Below are positions 38,931 to 49,092 of a DNA stretch of 64,000 nt, piece by piece; the first letter of the stretch is position 1; each line of letters begins with the position of its first letter. Location of the stretch: positions 434,001-498,000 of the forward strand of contig NC_012587.1 in the NCBI RefSeq assembly GCF_000018545.1, given 5' to 3'. The notes beneath the pieces are model-generated. The model did no database searches. It had not been told where the DNA came from and saw only the letters and a program-made list of their open reading frames with translations. The translations under genes were made by a program, and so were the position numbers. This stretch comes from Sinorhizobium fredii NGR234. Lineage in GTDB: Bacteria > Pseudomonadota > Alphaproteobacteria > Rhizobiales > Rhizobiaceae.

Positions 38931-40277
38931 ATGTCCGAGACGATCGATTCCGCCATCCTCGAAAAACGTGCCGCCGAACTGGTGGACCGCGCCTGCCAGG
39001 CCGGTGCGGAGGCCGCCGACGCGGTCGTCGTACGTGGTCGCTCCCGCTCGGTGTCGGTGCGGCTCGGCAAGGTCGAGGCGACGGAAGCCTCCGAAAGCGA
39101 CGATTTTTCGCTTCGGGTCTTCGTCGGGCGGCGCGTCGCCAGCGTCTCGGCCAATCCGGGCTTCGATCTGAAGGTCCTGGCGGAGCGCGCAGTCGCGATG
39201 GCCAAGGCTTCGCCGGAGGACCCCTATGCCTCGCTCGCCGATCCCGATCGGTTGGCGAAGTCCTATCCGGACCTGGACCTCTTCGACATGCGCGAGGTTT
39301 CGAGCGAAGCGCTGACCGAAGCCGCACTTGCCGCCGAGGCGGCGGCGCTTTCGGTGGCCGGTGTGACCAATTCGAGCGGCGCCGGCGCCTCCGCCGGCAT
39401 GGGCGGCCTCGTGCTGGTGACGTCGCATGGCTTCTCGGGCTCCTACTTGGCGACCCGGTTCGGGCGCTCGGTCAGCGCCATCGCCGGCGAAGGCACCAAG
39501 ATGGAGCGCGACTACGACTATGACAGCCGGCTCTATTTCGACGATCTGCGCAGCGCCGACGATATCGGACGCGTCGCCGGCGAACGGGCGGTGGCGCGCC
39601 TCAATCCGCGTCAGGTTCCTACCGCGAAGAACGTCACCGTCGTCTTCGATCCGCGCATGGCACGCGGCTTCGTCGGTCATCTGGCGGGCGCCATCAACGG
39701 CGCGTCGGTGGCGCGCAAGACCAGCTTCCTGCGCGACATGATGGGCAAGCAGATCATGAAGGCGGGCATTGCCGTCACGGACGACCCGCTGATCGTTCGC
39801 GGCTCCTCCTCCAGGCCTTTCGACGGCGAAGGGGTCACCGGCTCGAAACTGTCGATGGTCGAAGATGGCGTGCTCAAACACTGGTTCCTGTCGACCTCTG
39901 CGGCACGGGAATTGGGGCTCGAGACCAATGGGCGGGGTGTGCGCGGTGGCCCGACCGTCAATCCGGCCTCGACCAACCTCGCCCTCGAGCCGGGGACGCT
40001 TTCCCGCGACGATCTGATCCGCGACGTCGGCACGGGATTCTATGTGACCGAGCTCATCGGCCAGGGCGTCAACATGGTGACGGGCGAATATAGCCGTGGC
40101 GCCTCCGGTTTCTGGATCGAGAATGGCGAGCTTACCTTCCCCGTGTCGGAGGTGACGATCGCTTCCAATCTCAAGCACATGTTCATGGCCTTGACGCCGG
40201 CCGACGACATCGACAGGAAATTCGGTATCGCCGCACCGACGCTTGCTGTCGAAGGCATGACGCTTGCCGGAACCTGA
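38931..40277 (+). CDS. pmbA: TldD/PmbA family metalloprotease-related protein
   Basis: About 448 residues, the size of PmbA (TldE). Family stretches are VRGRSRSVSVRLGKVEATEASES near the start, FDPRMARGFVGHLAGAINGASVARKTSFL, the loop RGGPTVNPASTNLALEPG, and YSRGASGFWIENGELTFPVSEVTIA near the end. PmbA/TldE is the non-catalytic half of the TldD/TldE peptidase, which processes small peptides in the cytoplasm. tldD itself is not in the window. Start at 38931 (MSETIDSA); 38916 and 38886 are alternatives. The next gene is a CysQ-like phosphatase. Confidence 0.9.
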   Translation: MSETIDSAILEKRAAELVDRACQAGAEAADAVVVRGRSRSVSVRLGKVEATEASESDDFSLRVFVGRRVASVSANPGFDLKVLAERAVAMAKASPEDPYASLADPDRLAKSYPDLDLFDMREVSSEALTEAALAAEAAALSVAGVTNSSGAGASAGMGGLVLVTSHGFSGSYLATRFGRSVSAIAGEGTKMERDYDYDSRLYFDDLRSADDIGRVAGERAVARLNPRQVPTAKNVTVVFDPRMARGFVGHLAGAINGASVARKTSFLRDMMGKQIMKAGIAVTDDPLIVRGSSSRPFDGEGVTGSKLSMVEDGVLKHWFLSTSAARELGLETNGRGVRGGPTVNPASTNLALEPGTLSRDDLIRDVGTGFYVTELIGQGVNMVTGEYSRGASGFWIENGELTFPVSEVTIASNLKHMFMALTPADDIDRKFGIAAPTLAVEGMTLAGT

Positions 40278-40341
40278 GTGCAGGCGGTACGTTCCGCCAG
40301 ATCGAAGCGCGTCGGCCCGTCCCCACGCTTGAAGGATTTGA

Positions 40342-41160
40342 ATGTCAGAAGCAGCCCTCCAGACCGCGTCGAGCCGAAACGAGGATTTGAAGCTCATCCT
40401 CGCCGCAGCGGTGGCCGCAGGCGATACGGCGCTCGGATATTTCCGAAAAAGCGTCGACGTTCGCTGGAAGAATGAAGGCCGCTCTCCCGTGAGCGAGGCC
40501 GATCTCGCCGCAAACGACATCCTGAAGACGAGGCTGCTCGGCGCGCGGCCGGATTACGGCTGGCTCTCCGAGGAAACCGACGACGATGCGACGCGGCTAG
40601 CGCGCGACACCGTCTTCGTTGTCGATCCGATCGACGGGACGCGCGCCTTCATCTCCGGCAAGGATCTCTGGTGCGTCAGCGTCGCCGTCGTTCACCAGGG
40701 CCGGCCGACGGCCGGAGTGCTCTATGCGCCGGCCCTCGGAGAAATCTTCGAGGCGACCCTCGACGGCGAGGCACGAAAGAACGGCGCGGCGATTGCCGTG
40801 CGTGACCCCGTGCCGGACGAGCGGCTGCAGGTGGCAATGGCCGAGGATCTCGTCGGCAAGCTCGCCGTCCCCTATCGCGACAGGCTGGCGCGCGTACCGC
40901 ATGTGCCGTCACTCGCCTATCGGCTGGCGATGATCGCCGACGGCCGCATCGACGGCACGATCGTCAAGAAGAACGCGCATGACTGGGATCTGGCCGCCGC
41001 CGACCTCATTCTGGCACGGGCGGGCGGAGCGCTCCGTGGCCTTGACGGCATGCCGTTGTCCTACAATCGCCCGATTGTCAGTCATGGAGTCCTGGGGGCC
41101 GGATCCGGGCTGGCGCTACCGTCATTGCTGGCCGCCTCCAGGCCGTTCGACGCCCATTGA
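40342..41160 (+). CDS. inositol monophosphatase family protein, CysQ-like 3'(2'),5'-bisphosphate nucleotidase
   Basis: A 272-residue Mg-dependent phosphatase. The metal-binding motifs are EGRSPVSEADLAAN, LSEETDDD, VDPIDGTRAFISG and AHDWDLAAADLIL. The layout suits CysQ, which hydrolyses phosphoadenosine phosphate, but inositol-1-phosphatase cannot be excluded. The ATG has GAAGGAT upstream. It lies between pmbA and the DUF4170-waaA-lpxK group on the same strand. Confidence 0.85.
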   Translation: MSEAALQTASSRNEDLKLILAAAVAAGDTALGYFRKSVDVRWKNEGRSPVSEADLAANDILKTRLLGARPDYGWLSEETDDDATRLARDTVFVVDPIDGTRAFISGKDLWCVSVAVVHQGRPTAGVLYAPALGEIFEATLDGEARKNGAAIAVRDPVPDERLQVAMAEDLVGKLAVPYRDRLARVPHVPSLAYRLAMIADGRIDGTIVKKNAHDWDLAAADLILARAGGALRGLDGMPLSYNRPIVSHGVLGAGSGLALPSLLAASRPFDAH

Positions 41161-41218
41161 CCTTTGGGTGCGAATGCCGCAAACCAACGCCGACGTCTCA
41201 AAGAACAATGGGAACACA

Positions 41219-41455
41219 ATGGCTCAGAATACCGAGAAGAAGCAGCTCCTGCACCTTGTCTTCGGCGGCGAGTTGACGACGCTCACCGACGTGCAATTCC
41301 GTGATCTCAACGACCTCGACATCGTCGGTATCTTCCCCGATTACGAGAGCGCCCACGTTGCCTGGAAGGCCAAGGCGCAGATGACGGTCGACAACGCCCA
41401 TATGCGTTATTTCATCGTTCACATGCACCGGCTGCTCGATCCGGAACATGATTGA
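41219..41455 (+). CDS. DUF4170 small protein
   Basis: A 78-residue protein matching DUF4170, found throughout Rhizobiales beside waaA. The whole sequence is the domain: LLHLVFGGELTTLTDVQFRDLNDLDIVGIFPDYESAHVAWKAKAQ, then MRYFIVHMHRLLDP. No function is known. It has no signal peptide or membrane segment. Context suggests cotranscription with waaA, which starts 33 bases later. Confidence 0.88.
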   Translation: MAQNTEKKQLLHLVFGGELTTLTDVQFRDLNDLDIVGIFPDYESAHVAWKAKAQMTVDNAHMRYFIVHMHRLLDPEHD

Positions 41456-41488
41456 TGTCTTGGTAAGCGCGGCTAAGGGCGAGCGTTC

Positions 41489-42802
41489 ATGAGCAGCCTG
41501 CGCGCACGGCTTGCGCTGTCCAGCTATCGCTGGCTCGGCACGGCGATCTACCCCTTCGTCGTGCCCTACCTGGCGGTGCGGGCGGCGAAGGGCAAGGAGG
41601 ATCCGGCCCGGCGGCGCGAACGCTACGGCCATGCGAGTGCGCCGCGCCCGCCGGGGCCGCTCGTCTGGTTTCATGCGGCCAGTGTTGGGGAAACGGTTGC
41701 GGTCACCCCGCTGATCAAGGAAATCCGCCGCCGCGGCATCGCCGTGGTCCTGACCACCGGGACCACGACCTCGGCGCGCGTCGCCGCCGAGCGTCTGGGC
41801 ACCGCCGTCATCCATCAATATGTGCCGCTCGATTTCAAGCCGGCGGTGAGCCGCTTCCTCGAATACTGGCAGCCGGATCTGGCGATCATCGCCGAATCGG
41901 AAATCTGGCCGATGACGATCGTCGAACTCGGACGGCGCCACATTCCGCAGGTTCTGGTCAACGGGCGCCTTTCGGACCGGACCTTCGCCCGCTGGAAGAA
42001 ACGGCCGTCGCTCGCCGATGCGCTGTTCGAGAACCTCGCGCTCGTCATCGCCCAGTCCGATGTCGATGCGGAGCGCTTCCGCACGCTCGGCGCGCTGCCG
42101 GTGATGGTTTCGGGCAATCTCAAGGTCGACACCGACGCGCCGCCGCACGATCCGCAGGCGCTGCGCGATTATTCTCAGCAGATCGGTGCGCGAAAGACCT
42201 GGGCGGCGATCTCCACCTTCGAGGGCGAGGAAGAGGCGGCCGGGGTCGTTCACCACGCCTTGAAGCAGCGCAATGGCCTGCTGACGATCGTCGTTCCGCG
42301 TCATCCCGAGCGCGGCGATGCCGTCGAGGCCGCATTGGCCGCCAAGGGGCTCAAGGTTGCGCGCCGGACGCGCGGCGACCGCCTGACGCCGGACGTCGAT
42401 ATCTTCCTCGGCGACACGATCGGCGAAATGGGCCTTTATCTGCGGCTGACCGAGATTGCCTTCGTCGGCCGTTCGCTCTTTGCCGAAGGCGGACAGAACC
42501 CGCTGGAGCCCGCCATGCTCGGCTGCGCCGTGCTTTCGGGCGGCAATGTCCAGAATTTCCGCGAGACCTATCAGATGCTCGCCAAGAACGGCAGCGCCAA
42601 GATCGTCCGCGATGTCGAAATGCTGGCGAAGGGCGTCAACTACCTGCTCGGCAACGACGACATGCGTCGCTCGATGATCGACGCCGGGCTCGAAACCGTG
42701 CAACAGATGCGAGGCGCACTGACGGCGACGATGAAGGGGCTCGAACCCTACGTCAATCCGCTGGTGGTAAAGGCGCGGCTGGAGCCGCGCGCCGAAAGCT
42801 GA
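41489..42802 (+). CDS. waaA: 3-deoxy-D-manno-octulosonic acid (Kdo) transferase
   Basis: A 437-residue inner-membrane-associated glycosyltransferase that adds Kdo to lipid IVA. The N-terminal stretch VWFHAASVGETVAVTPLIKEIRRRG, then LTTGTTTSARVAAERL, ESEIWPMTIVELGRRHIPQVLVNGRLSD, and the C-terminal FVGRSLFAEGGQNPLEPAMLGCAVLSGGNVQNF are hallmarks of KdtA/WaaA. Whether it adds one or two Kdo cannot be told. Neighbours are DUF4170, a HAD phosphatase and lpxK, so this is a lipid A-Kdo cluster. Confidence 0.93.
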   Translation: MSSLRARLALSSYRWLGTAIYPFVVPYLAVRAAKGKEDPARRRERYGHASAPRPPGPLVWFHAASVGETVAVTPLIKEIRRRGIAVVLTTGTTTSARVAAERLGTAVIHQYVPLDFKPAVSRFLEYWQPDLAIIAESEIWPMTIVELGRRHIPQVLVNGRLSDRTFARWKKRPSLADALFENLALVIAQSDVDAERFRTLGALPVMVSGNLKVDTDAPPHDPQALRDYSQQIGARKTWAAISTFEGEEEAAGVVHHALKQRNGLLTIVVPRHPERGDAVEAALAAKGLKVARRTRGDRLTPDVDIFLGDTIGEMGLYLRLTEIAFVGRSLFAEGGQNPLEPAMLGCAVLSGGNVQNFRETYQMLAKNGSAKIVRDVEMLAKGVNYLLGNDDMRRSMIDAGLETVQQMRGALTATMKGLEPYVNPLVVKARLEPRAES

Positions 42803-42821
42803 CAAACATTCGGATGGAACC

Positions 42822-43526
42822 ATGGCTGCGGGCAACGGCATCACCGGCATATTGTTCGACAAGGACGGCACGCTTCTCGACTATGCGAAGAGCTGGGTTC
42901 CCGTGAACTACGAGCTGGCGCGCATCGCCGCCAGGGGCGACGAGCGCCTCGCCAGAGTTCTGCTGCAAGCGGGCGGCATGGACCCGGACACAGGCCACGT
43001 CGCGCCCGACAGCCTGCTTGCTGCCGGCAACACCGTGGAGATTGCGACGGGCATGGTTGAAGCCGGCGCGCCGTTCACGGTGGAGGAACTGACGACGTTG
43101 TTCGACGGATTGTTTGCACAGTCCGCCGACTATGCGGTGCCGGTGACCGACCTCGGCGCCTTTTTCGCCGCACTGCATGCGAAGGGCTATCGCCTCGGCG
43201 TTGCCTCCAGCGACAACGAACGCTCGATCCGGGAAACGGCGAAGCGCTTCGGCTTCGAGAACTACCTGCACTACGTTGCCGGATACGATAGCGGCTATGG
43301 CGTCAAGCCGCAGCCCGGCATGGTGCTCGGCTTCTGCGCAGCGACCGGGCTGGCGCCGGCGCAGGTGGCGGTGGTCGGCGACAACAATCACGACATGCAT
43401 ATGGGCCGCAACGCCGGCGTCGGCATGACCATTGCGGTTCTGACCGGCACCGGCTCGCGCCAATCGCTGGCCGAGGCTTCCGACCATTGCCTCGCCGATA
43501 TCACCGAGCTTGAAGCAGTCCTCTGA
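42822..43526 (+). CDS. HAD family phosphatase, phosphoglycolate phosphatase-like
   Basis: A 234-residue protein with motif I FDKDGTLLDYAKSW (both Asp present), motif II VASSDNERS, a conserved Lys in GVKPQPGMV and motif IV VVGDNNHDMHMGRNAG. It has the small helical cap of Gph-type phosphatases. The reaction is unknown. Being located between waaA and lpxK it might handle a sugar phosphate for lipid A-Kdo building, but it is 20 bases after waaA and could equally be an unrelated housekeeping enzyme. Confidence 0.85.
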   Translation: MAAGNGITGILFDKDGTLLDYAKSWVPVNYELARIAARGDERLARVLLQAGGMDPDTGHVAPDSLLAAGNTVEIATGMVEAGAPFTVEELTTLFDGLFAQSADYAVPVTDLGAFFAALHAKGYRLGVASSDNERSIRETAKRFGFENYLHYVAGYDSGYGVKPQPGMVLGFCAATGLAPAQVAVVGDNNHDMHMGRNAGVGMTIAVLTGTGSRQSLAEASDHCLADITELEAVL

Positions 43527-43655
43527 CTCCGTTGAGCCGCTTGCCTTTTTTCGCGTTCTGAAGTCTCTTGTGGCGTCGCCGGCCCGCAAGAGCACGGCCG
43601 GCAGCGCCTCGCGGCGCATGGAGCAGCAAGAGCCGCGGAGGCAAGACACTCGAAA

Positions 43656-44696
43656 ATGGTTTCCGAAGCGCCTCCGTTCTGGTGGACAAAGGCCGATTGG
43701 CGGGCCTATGCGCTCTGGCCCTTCGCCTGGGCTTACGGCCGCGTCGCGGCAATCCGCATGGACCGGGCGCGCCGCGCCATGCCGCCCGTGCCGCTCATCT
43801 GCGTCGGCAACTTCACGGTCGGCGGGGCCGGCAAGACGCCGACGGCCATCGCGCTGGCGCAGGCCGCCAAGGCGCGGGGGCTGAAGCCGGGTTTCCTGAG
43901 CCGCGGTTACGGCGGCTCCCTGGACGTCACGACGGTCGTCGATCCCGGCCATCACCGAGCCCGGGACGTCGGCGATGAACCGCTGCTGCTGGCGCGCGAG
44001 GCCCTGACGGTCGTTTGCCGCCGTCGTGTCGACGGCGCCCGCAGGCTCGCCGCCGAGGGTGCCGACATCATCATCATGGATGATGGCTTCCAGAGTGCCC
44101 GCCTTACCTTCGATTTCGCGCTGCTGGTGATCGATTCGATGCGCGGCATCGGCAACGGCCATCTCGTGCCGTCCGGCCCGGTTCGGGCGCCGATCGCCGA
44201 TCAGCTTCGGCACGCCACGGCGCTTCTGAAGATCGGCCACGGTCCGGCCGCCGATCGCCTGATCCGCCGGGCGGCGCGCGCCGGCAAGGCCATCTACGTC
44301 GCCGACACGGTGCGGCTCGATGACGGATCAATGTCCGGCGTCAAGGTGCTGGCCTGGGCCGGCATTGCCGATCCGGAGAAGTTCTACCGGACGGTCCGCG
44401 ACGCAGGGGCGATCGTCGAAGAGACGCGCAGCTTCCCGGACCATCACCATTTTTCAGACGACGAGATTGCCGATCTCATCGATCGCGCCGCAAGCCAGGG
44501 CTACACGCTGGTGACGACGGCCAAGGACATGGTCCGCCTCGAGCCCGGCCACGGACGGGCCGCGGAGCTGGCCGCCAAAAGCAGGGTCATCGAAATCGAG
44601 GTGCGTTTCGACGATCCGCTGGCGCCCGCCAAGATCATCGACGCGACGCTTGCCGCGGCGCGAGCGCGCAAATTGCGGGCAAATGGGAAGGGCTGA
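43656..44696 (+). CDS. lpxK: tetraacyldisaccharide 4'-kinase LpxK
   Basis: A 346-residue inner-membrane-bound kinase that phosphorylates the lipid A disaccharide at the 4' position. Signatures are [27 protein letters not shown] (P-loop region), [43 protein letters not shown] and the C-terminal [12 protein letters not shown]. The N-terminal [17 protein letters not shown] helix is the membrane contact. It forms the end of the waaA group and converges with a DUF2093 gene. Confidence 0.94.
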   Translation: MVSEAPPFWWTKADWRAYALWPFAWAYGRVAAIRMDRARRAMPPVPLICVGNFTVGGAGKTPTAIALAQAAKARGLKPGFLSRGYGGSLDVTTVVDPGHHRARDVGDEPLLLAREALTVVCRRRVDGARRLAAEGADIIIMDDGFQSARLTFDFALLVIDSMRGIGNGHLVPSGPVRAPIADQLRHATALLKIGHGPAADRLIRRAARAGKAIYVADTVRLDDGSMSGVKVLAWAGIADPEKFYRTVRDAGAIVEETRSFPDHHHFSDDEIADLIDRAASQGYTLVTTAKDMVRLEPGHGRAAELAAKSRVIEIEVRFDDPLAPAKIIDATLAAARARKLRANGKG

Positions 44697-44720
44697 AAGC
44701 CTTACTCGGAAGCCGGCCCG

Positions 44721-44954
44721 TCAGGCCTGTTGCCTCGGCAGCGCCCCGGCGCGCCGTTCCGCCTCCAGCGAGGCGTCCGCGTCGATATAGGGCTCCTGCC
44801 TCGAGACGCTCCAATAGCGAAGCTCGTCGACCGGAATGGCCTTGCCGGTCATGGCGCAGACGACATGCGAGCCGGCCAGTACGATCTGAAAGTCGCCGTC
44901 GAGATACCGGATTTTCGCTTCGCGAGAGGAATTTCCGTCAAAACGGTTCATCAT
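44721..44954 (-). CDS. DUF2093 small protein
   Basis: About 77 residues; matches DUF2093, a short domain common in Rhizobiales. The core is REAKIRYLDGDFQIVLAGSHVVCAMTGKAIPVDELRYWSVSRQEPY. The function is not known. The start is uncertain: two adjacent ATG codons at 44954 and 44951 and a third at 44975. It lies between lpxK and mutL, converging with the former. Confidence 0.8.
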   Translation of the reverse strand: MMNRFDGNSSREAKIRYLDGDFQIVLAGSHVVCAMTGKAIPVDELRYWSVSRQEPYIDADASLEAERRAGALPRQQA

Positions 44955-45081
44955 TTTGCGCACTTGCCTCGTCAATGCCTGTCACTTGATCTATCCCGCC
45001 CACCGCGAAAAGACCAGTGGGATTCCGAATCCGCCGCCATCGTGGCCGCGACTTCGCTTCGCGTTCCACCGCGGCCGGTAT

Positions 45082-46884
45082 TCAACTCCGGCCGAAGAGC
45101 CGTTCTATATCGGCAAGCTTGAGCTCGATATAGGTCGGCCGGCCGTGGTTGCACTGCCCCGATCCCGGTGTCGCCTCCATCTGGCGGAGCAGCGCGTTCA
45201 TCTCTTCGGGCCGCATCCGCCGACCGGAGCGGACGGAGCCATGGCACGCCATGGTCGCGGCGAGATAGTCGAGCCGCCCGGCAAGGCCATTGGCGGTGTC
45301 CCATTCGGCAAGTTCGTCGGCGAGCTGTCTCACAAGCCCTGAAGCGTCCATCTCGCCGAGCATCGCCGGCGTTTCGCGCACGGCGATCGCCCCCGGCCCG
45401 AAACGCTCGATCGAAAGTCCGAGCCGCAGGAATTCCTCCGCATGCGCCATCAGCCGGTCGCAGTCGTCCTCGGCGAGATCGACGATTTCGGGAATGAGCA
45501 GCGCCTGTGCAGGCACCGGCCGCGAATGCAGCGCCGTCCGCATCGCCTCGAAGACGAGACGTTCATGCGCGGCATGCTGGTCGACGATGACGAGGCCTTC
45601 TTCAGTCTGGGCGACGATATAATTCTCGTGGAGCTGCGCGCGTGCGGCACCGAGCGGGAATGCGGGCTCGACCGTGCCATTCGGCGCCGTCTCGGCGGGG
45701 CGCGCCGCCGGCTGCGCAAATTCCTGGAATGCCGCTTGCGGGGCCTCGGCAAAGCCGCGGGCGGGCTCGTCGAACCGCATCGGCCGATAGGGCGAGGTGG
45801 CCGCCGTCCAGGGCGCCTGCGCTCTGTGCGGCTCGGCTCGATACGCTTCCGGACGGAAGGAGCGCATCATTCCCTGGGCGCCGGTCGTCGCCGCCCGGTC
45901 GCCGCCGCGCGACAAAGCCTCGCGGATCGCCCCGATGATCAGCCCGCGGATCAGCCCGGGATCGCGGAAACGGACATCCGATTTGGCCGGATGGACGTTG
46001 ACGTCGACGAGCGCGGGGTCGAGCGCAATGGAGAGCACGGCGACCGGATAGCGCCCTTGCGGAATGGTTTCGGCGTAAGCGGCGCGGATGGCGGAGAGGA
46101 TCAGCTTGTCCTGCACCGGCCGGCCGTTGACGAAGGCATATTGCTGCAGCGAGTTGCCGCGGTTGAAGGTCGGCACGCCGGCAAATCCGCTGAGCCGCGC
46201 CTCTTCGCGTTCCGCATCGATCCCGATGGCATTGTCACGAAAGTCCTTGCCCAGCACCTGCGCCATGCGCGCCAACCGATCGTCGCCCGTCGCCGGAAAT
46301 TCGAGCGTCGAGCGATCCGAACCGGATACCACGAACCGCACCTTCGGAAAGGCGATCGCCATGCGGCGGACGACTTCGGAAATCGCCGCGGCTTCGGCCT
46401 TTTCCGTTTTCATGAACTTGAGCCGCGCCGGTGTAGCGAAGAAAAGGTCGCGCACCTCGACGACGGTCCCGACATTGGCGGGCGAGGGGCGGACCGACTC
46501 CGTCTTGCCGCCGATCACCGAGATCGCCGCCCCCTCCCTGGCACCCGCCGTTCGCGTGGTGATCGACAGACGCGCCACCGACCCTATCGAGGGGAGGGCT
46601 TCGCCGCGGAAGCCGAGGGTGCGGATGTCCGTAAGCGTGTCGTCAATCTTGGACGTGCAATGCCGGCGGATCGCCAGTTCGAGATCGGCGGGCGACATGC
46701 CGTTGCCGTTGTCGGTCACCCGGAGCAGCGTCTTGCCGCCGCCGGCCGTCGCCACCTCGATCCTGGTTGCGCCGGCGTCGAGGGCATTTTCGATCAGCTC
46801 CTTGGCGGCGCTGGCGGGCCGCTCGATGACTTCACCGGCGGCGATCTGGTTGATGAGCGTTTCCGAGAGTTGCTTGATGGCCAT
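45082..46884 (-). CDS. mutL: DNA mismatch repair protein MutL, endonuclease type
   Basis: A 600-residue matchmaker of mismatch repair. The GHKL ATPase motifs are in [28 protein letters not shown] and [16 protein letters not shown]. The C-terminal domain has [12 protein letters not shown], which fits the endonuclease motif DQHA(X)2E(X)4E, plus ACHGSVR and QCNHGRPT. So this MutL probably nicks DNA itself, as in bacteria without MutH. The middle is a Pro/Ala-rich linker. Start ATG 46884 ([23 protein letters not shown]). Confidence 0.95.
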   Translation of the reverse strand: MAIKQLSETLINQIAAGEVIERPASAAKELIENALDAGATRIEVATAGGGKTLLRVTDNGNGMSPADLELAIRRHCTSKIDDTLTDIRTLGFRGEALPSIGSVARLSITTRTAGAREGAAISVIGGKTESVRPSPANVGTVVEVRDLFFATPARLKFMKTEKAEAAAISEVVRRMAIAFPKVRFVVSGSDRSTLEFPATGDDRLARMAQVLGKDFRDNAIGIDAEREEARLSGFAGVPTFNRGNSLQQYAFVNGRPVQDKLILSAIRAAYAETIPQGRYPVAVLSIALDPALVDVNVHPAKSDVRFRDPGLIRGLIIGAIREALSRGGDRAATTGAQGMMRSFRPEAYRAEPHRAQAPWTAATSPYRPMRFDEPARGFAEAPQAAFQEFAQPAARPAETAPNGTVEPAFPLGAARAQLHENYIVAQTEEGLVIVDQHAAHERLVFEAMRTALHSRPVPAQALLIPEIVDLAEDDCDRLMAHAEEFLRLGLSIERFGPGAIAVRETPAMLGEMDASGLVRQLADELAEWDTANGLAGRLDYLAATMACHGSVRSGRRMRPEEMNALLRQMEATPGSGQCNHGRPTYIELKLADIERLFGRS

Positions 46885-47255
46885 GGCCCATTTTCCAGGA
46901 TTCGGCGAAGGAGGGGAAGGGGCTTCCGCGCGCTCGCAATCGGTGGGGAGACGCAAACTGGCGCCCGTCGTGCGGAAGATCGGCAAATTTGGGAAGCCGG
47001 TTTAATTCGGCCTTAACGTTCTGCTGCGATTTTCCACAACAACCTGAATGATAACGGGTTTCGTTCTTTGGAGCACCGCGGCGTTGCTGGACGCCGCCCG
47101 GATCCCGCCCGAAGAGTGCCGTCAACCGGCCAGCCAGCATGTCCCGCAACAAAACCGCCGCTGCAGCGCCGCGTCCAGGCGCAGGTGCTGCGACATGCAA
47201 GATTGCTGTATGACTCCAAGAAGACTCATGCAGCCGGCGAGACGAGGGCAGTGCA
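46885..47255. other. divergent intergenic region between mutL and a PAS-REC gene
   Basis: This 371-base gap separates the starts of two divergently transcribed genes and must hold both promoters. I see no convincing -35/-10 pair, repeat, RNA gene or small coding region. Short open frames here lack a ribosome site and have no recognisable products. Confidence 0.4.
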
Positions 47256-48980
47256 ATGAACGATGTGGCGTCGGGCGGCGCGGACATCAGCAGGATCGTT
47301 CTGGAGTCGAGTTGCGACGCGCTTGGCCTTGCGCTGCTCGTCTGCGGGCGGGACGACACGATCCTCCATGCCAGCGCCTCGATGCTGCAGTTCTTTCCCG
47401 TTCAGCCTCATCTGCTGAAGCCCGGCACGCGGCTTCGCGATTTCCTCGGGGCGGTCTACGACACCGGTTTGCGCCCAGGAACCCTTCCCGAAAGCAGCCG
47501 TCGCCGTGCGAACCGCGAGGACTGGATCGCCGAGCAAATGGGCCTCCATTGGCGCGAGCGCTACGAAAGCGTCGAGCGGGCCGGCCGCACACGCTGGATC
47601 TGCCTGCGCAAGCGCCGCCTGTCGAGCGGCATGGGCATTTTGTCGGTCAGCGACGTCTCCGACCAGAAGAAGCGCGAGGAACAGCTCCATACCGACCTCG
47701 AGCGCGTCGAACTCACCGAGCAGATTCTCGATGCCCAGCCCAATCCCATCTGCGTCAAGGACCGCAATCTGAACTATATCGCTGCGAACAAGGCTTTCTG
47801 CGCCATTCATGACGTGGCGCCGGAGGCGATCCTCGGTCGTTCGGCCTGGGATGTCGTGGACGCCGAGCTTGCGGAACGCTTCGAGCAGTCGGATCGACAT
47901 GTGCTGGCGACCGGCAGGCCGCACTCGGAGGCGGAACATATCGTCCGTGCCGACGGCAGCGACCTGTGGGTCGTGACGCGCAAGTATCGCGTCGGCGTGC
48001 CGGGGCGCCACTTCGTCGTCACCTGCATGAACGACGTGACCGACATAGCCGCCTGGTATCACGGCGCGGAAGATGGCGGCGGCAATTCGGGGCTGCAGAT
48101 CCGCGACTACAGCATCTTCACGCCGGCCCAGAATTTCTATGATCCGTTCCGGGCGTTGAACGTCCAGCAACTCGTCGACGCCGGTTCGATGATCGAGACG
48201 CTGCCGGCCCGCGGTCTGCGGGTGCTCCTGGCGACGGCGGACAGGGAAATGGAGGATCGGATCGTCGCCCGGCTGCGCGGTTCGGGCCTCGACGCCTGCG
48301 CCGTGCGAAATCGGGAAGAGCTCGATGCTTTTGCCGCCACCGCCGGGGACTGCGGCGTGAAGCTCGATATTCTGGCGCTGGATACCGCTTTGCCGGCCAG
48401 GGACGCGATCCTCGCCGGGTGGAAGACCTGCCCGGTGCTCGAAGTCTCCTCGCAAGCCGATGCGACGACCCTGCTCGGTGAAATCTTCAAGGCTTGCACC
48501 GACCGGCATCAGGCGCGCTCGCATTTTCCGCCGGCGGATTGGGAGGTCTCTTTCGAAGGGGATGCGACGGCCCGCACAAGTGCATCCGAAGTCGAGGTGC
48601 TCGTTGCCGAGGATAATCAGATCAACCAGTTCGTTTTCGCGCAGATACTGGACGGTCTCGGCGTCTCCTATCGGATTGCCGCGAACGGCCGGGAAGCAGT
48701 TGAACTCTGGCAAGAGCTCCAGCCGTCTCTCGTTCTGATGGACATATCGATGCCGGTCATGAACGGCTTCGAAGCCGCAGCTGCCATCCGCGACGCGGAA
48801 AGCCAGACAGGACGCCGCACGCCGATCATTGCGGTCACCGCGCAGGCCCTGGACATCGACCTTAAGCGGTGCGAGGCGTCGGGAATGGACGATCACATCA
48901 TGAAGCCGATCAGTCCAGATATGATCGAGGCGCTGCTGCGGAAACATATGCGTCCCGCCACCGTGCGGCTGACGGCCTAA
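47256..48980 (+). CDS. PAS-PAS-REC-REC signalling protein without a kinase domain
   Basis: A 574-residue protein. A first PAS-like domain lies at about residues 15-140 and a second at about 150-265 (QILDAQPNPICVKDRNLNYIAANKAFCAIHDVAPEAILG). A degenerate receiver at about 320-430 keeps a candidate Asp near 376 but lacks the acidic pair. A complete receiver at about 446-565 has VLVAEDN, the phospho-acceptor in LMDISMPVMNG (Asp 496), AVTAQA and MKPI. There is no HisKA or HATPase domain. It must therefore be phosphorylated by another kinase, or be part of a phosphorelay. Its partners are not evident from context. Confidence 0.88.
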   Translation: MNDVASGGADISRIVLESSCDALGLALLVCGRDDTILHASASMLQFFPVQPHLLKPGTRLRDFLGAVYDTGLRPGTLPESSRRRANREDWIAEQMGLHWRERYESVERAGRTRWICLRKRRLSSGMGILSVSDVSDQKKREEQLHTDLERVELTEQILDAQPNPICVKDRNLNYIAANKAFCAIHDVAPEAILGRSAWDVVDAELAERFEQSDRHVLATGRPHSEAEHIVRADGSDLWVVTRKYRVGVPGRHFVVTCMNDVTDIAAWYHGAEDGGGNSGLQIRDYSIFTPAQNFYDPFRALNVQQLVDAGSMIETLPARGLRVLLATADREMEDRIVARLRGSGLDACAVRNREELDAFAATAGDCGVKLDILALDTALPARDAILAGWKTCPVLEVSSQADATTLLGEIFKACTDRHQARSHFPPADWEVSFEGDATARTSASEVEVLVAEDNQINQFVFAQILDGLGVSYRIAANGREAVELWQELQPSLVLMDISMPVMNGFEAAAAIRDAESQTGRRTPIIAVTAQALDIDLKRCEASGMDDHIMKPISPDMIEALLRKHMRPATVRLTA

Positions 48981-48988
48981 ATCGGCTA

Positions 48989-49092
48989 CTGCATGATTCC
49001 TTAAATCGGAATCGATTTAGGGACAAAATCATGCAGCATTTCAAAGTGCTACAGCGACCTTGGCGCGTCCGATTGGACGCGCGGCGCTGTAG
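48989..49092. repeat. RIME1-like mosaic palindromic repeat, complete copy
   Basis: Both palindromes are well preserved: CTGCATGATT mirrored around ATCATGCAG, and GGCGCGTCC-GATT-GGACGCGC. It ends in GCGCTGTAG like the other copies. It starts nine bases after the stop at 48980. The rest of the 425-base gap to the chosen start of the next gene (49406) shows no other element I can support. Confidence 0.8.
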
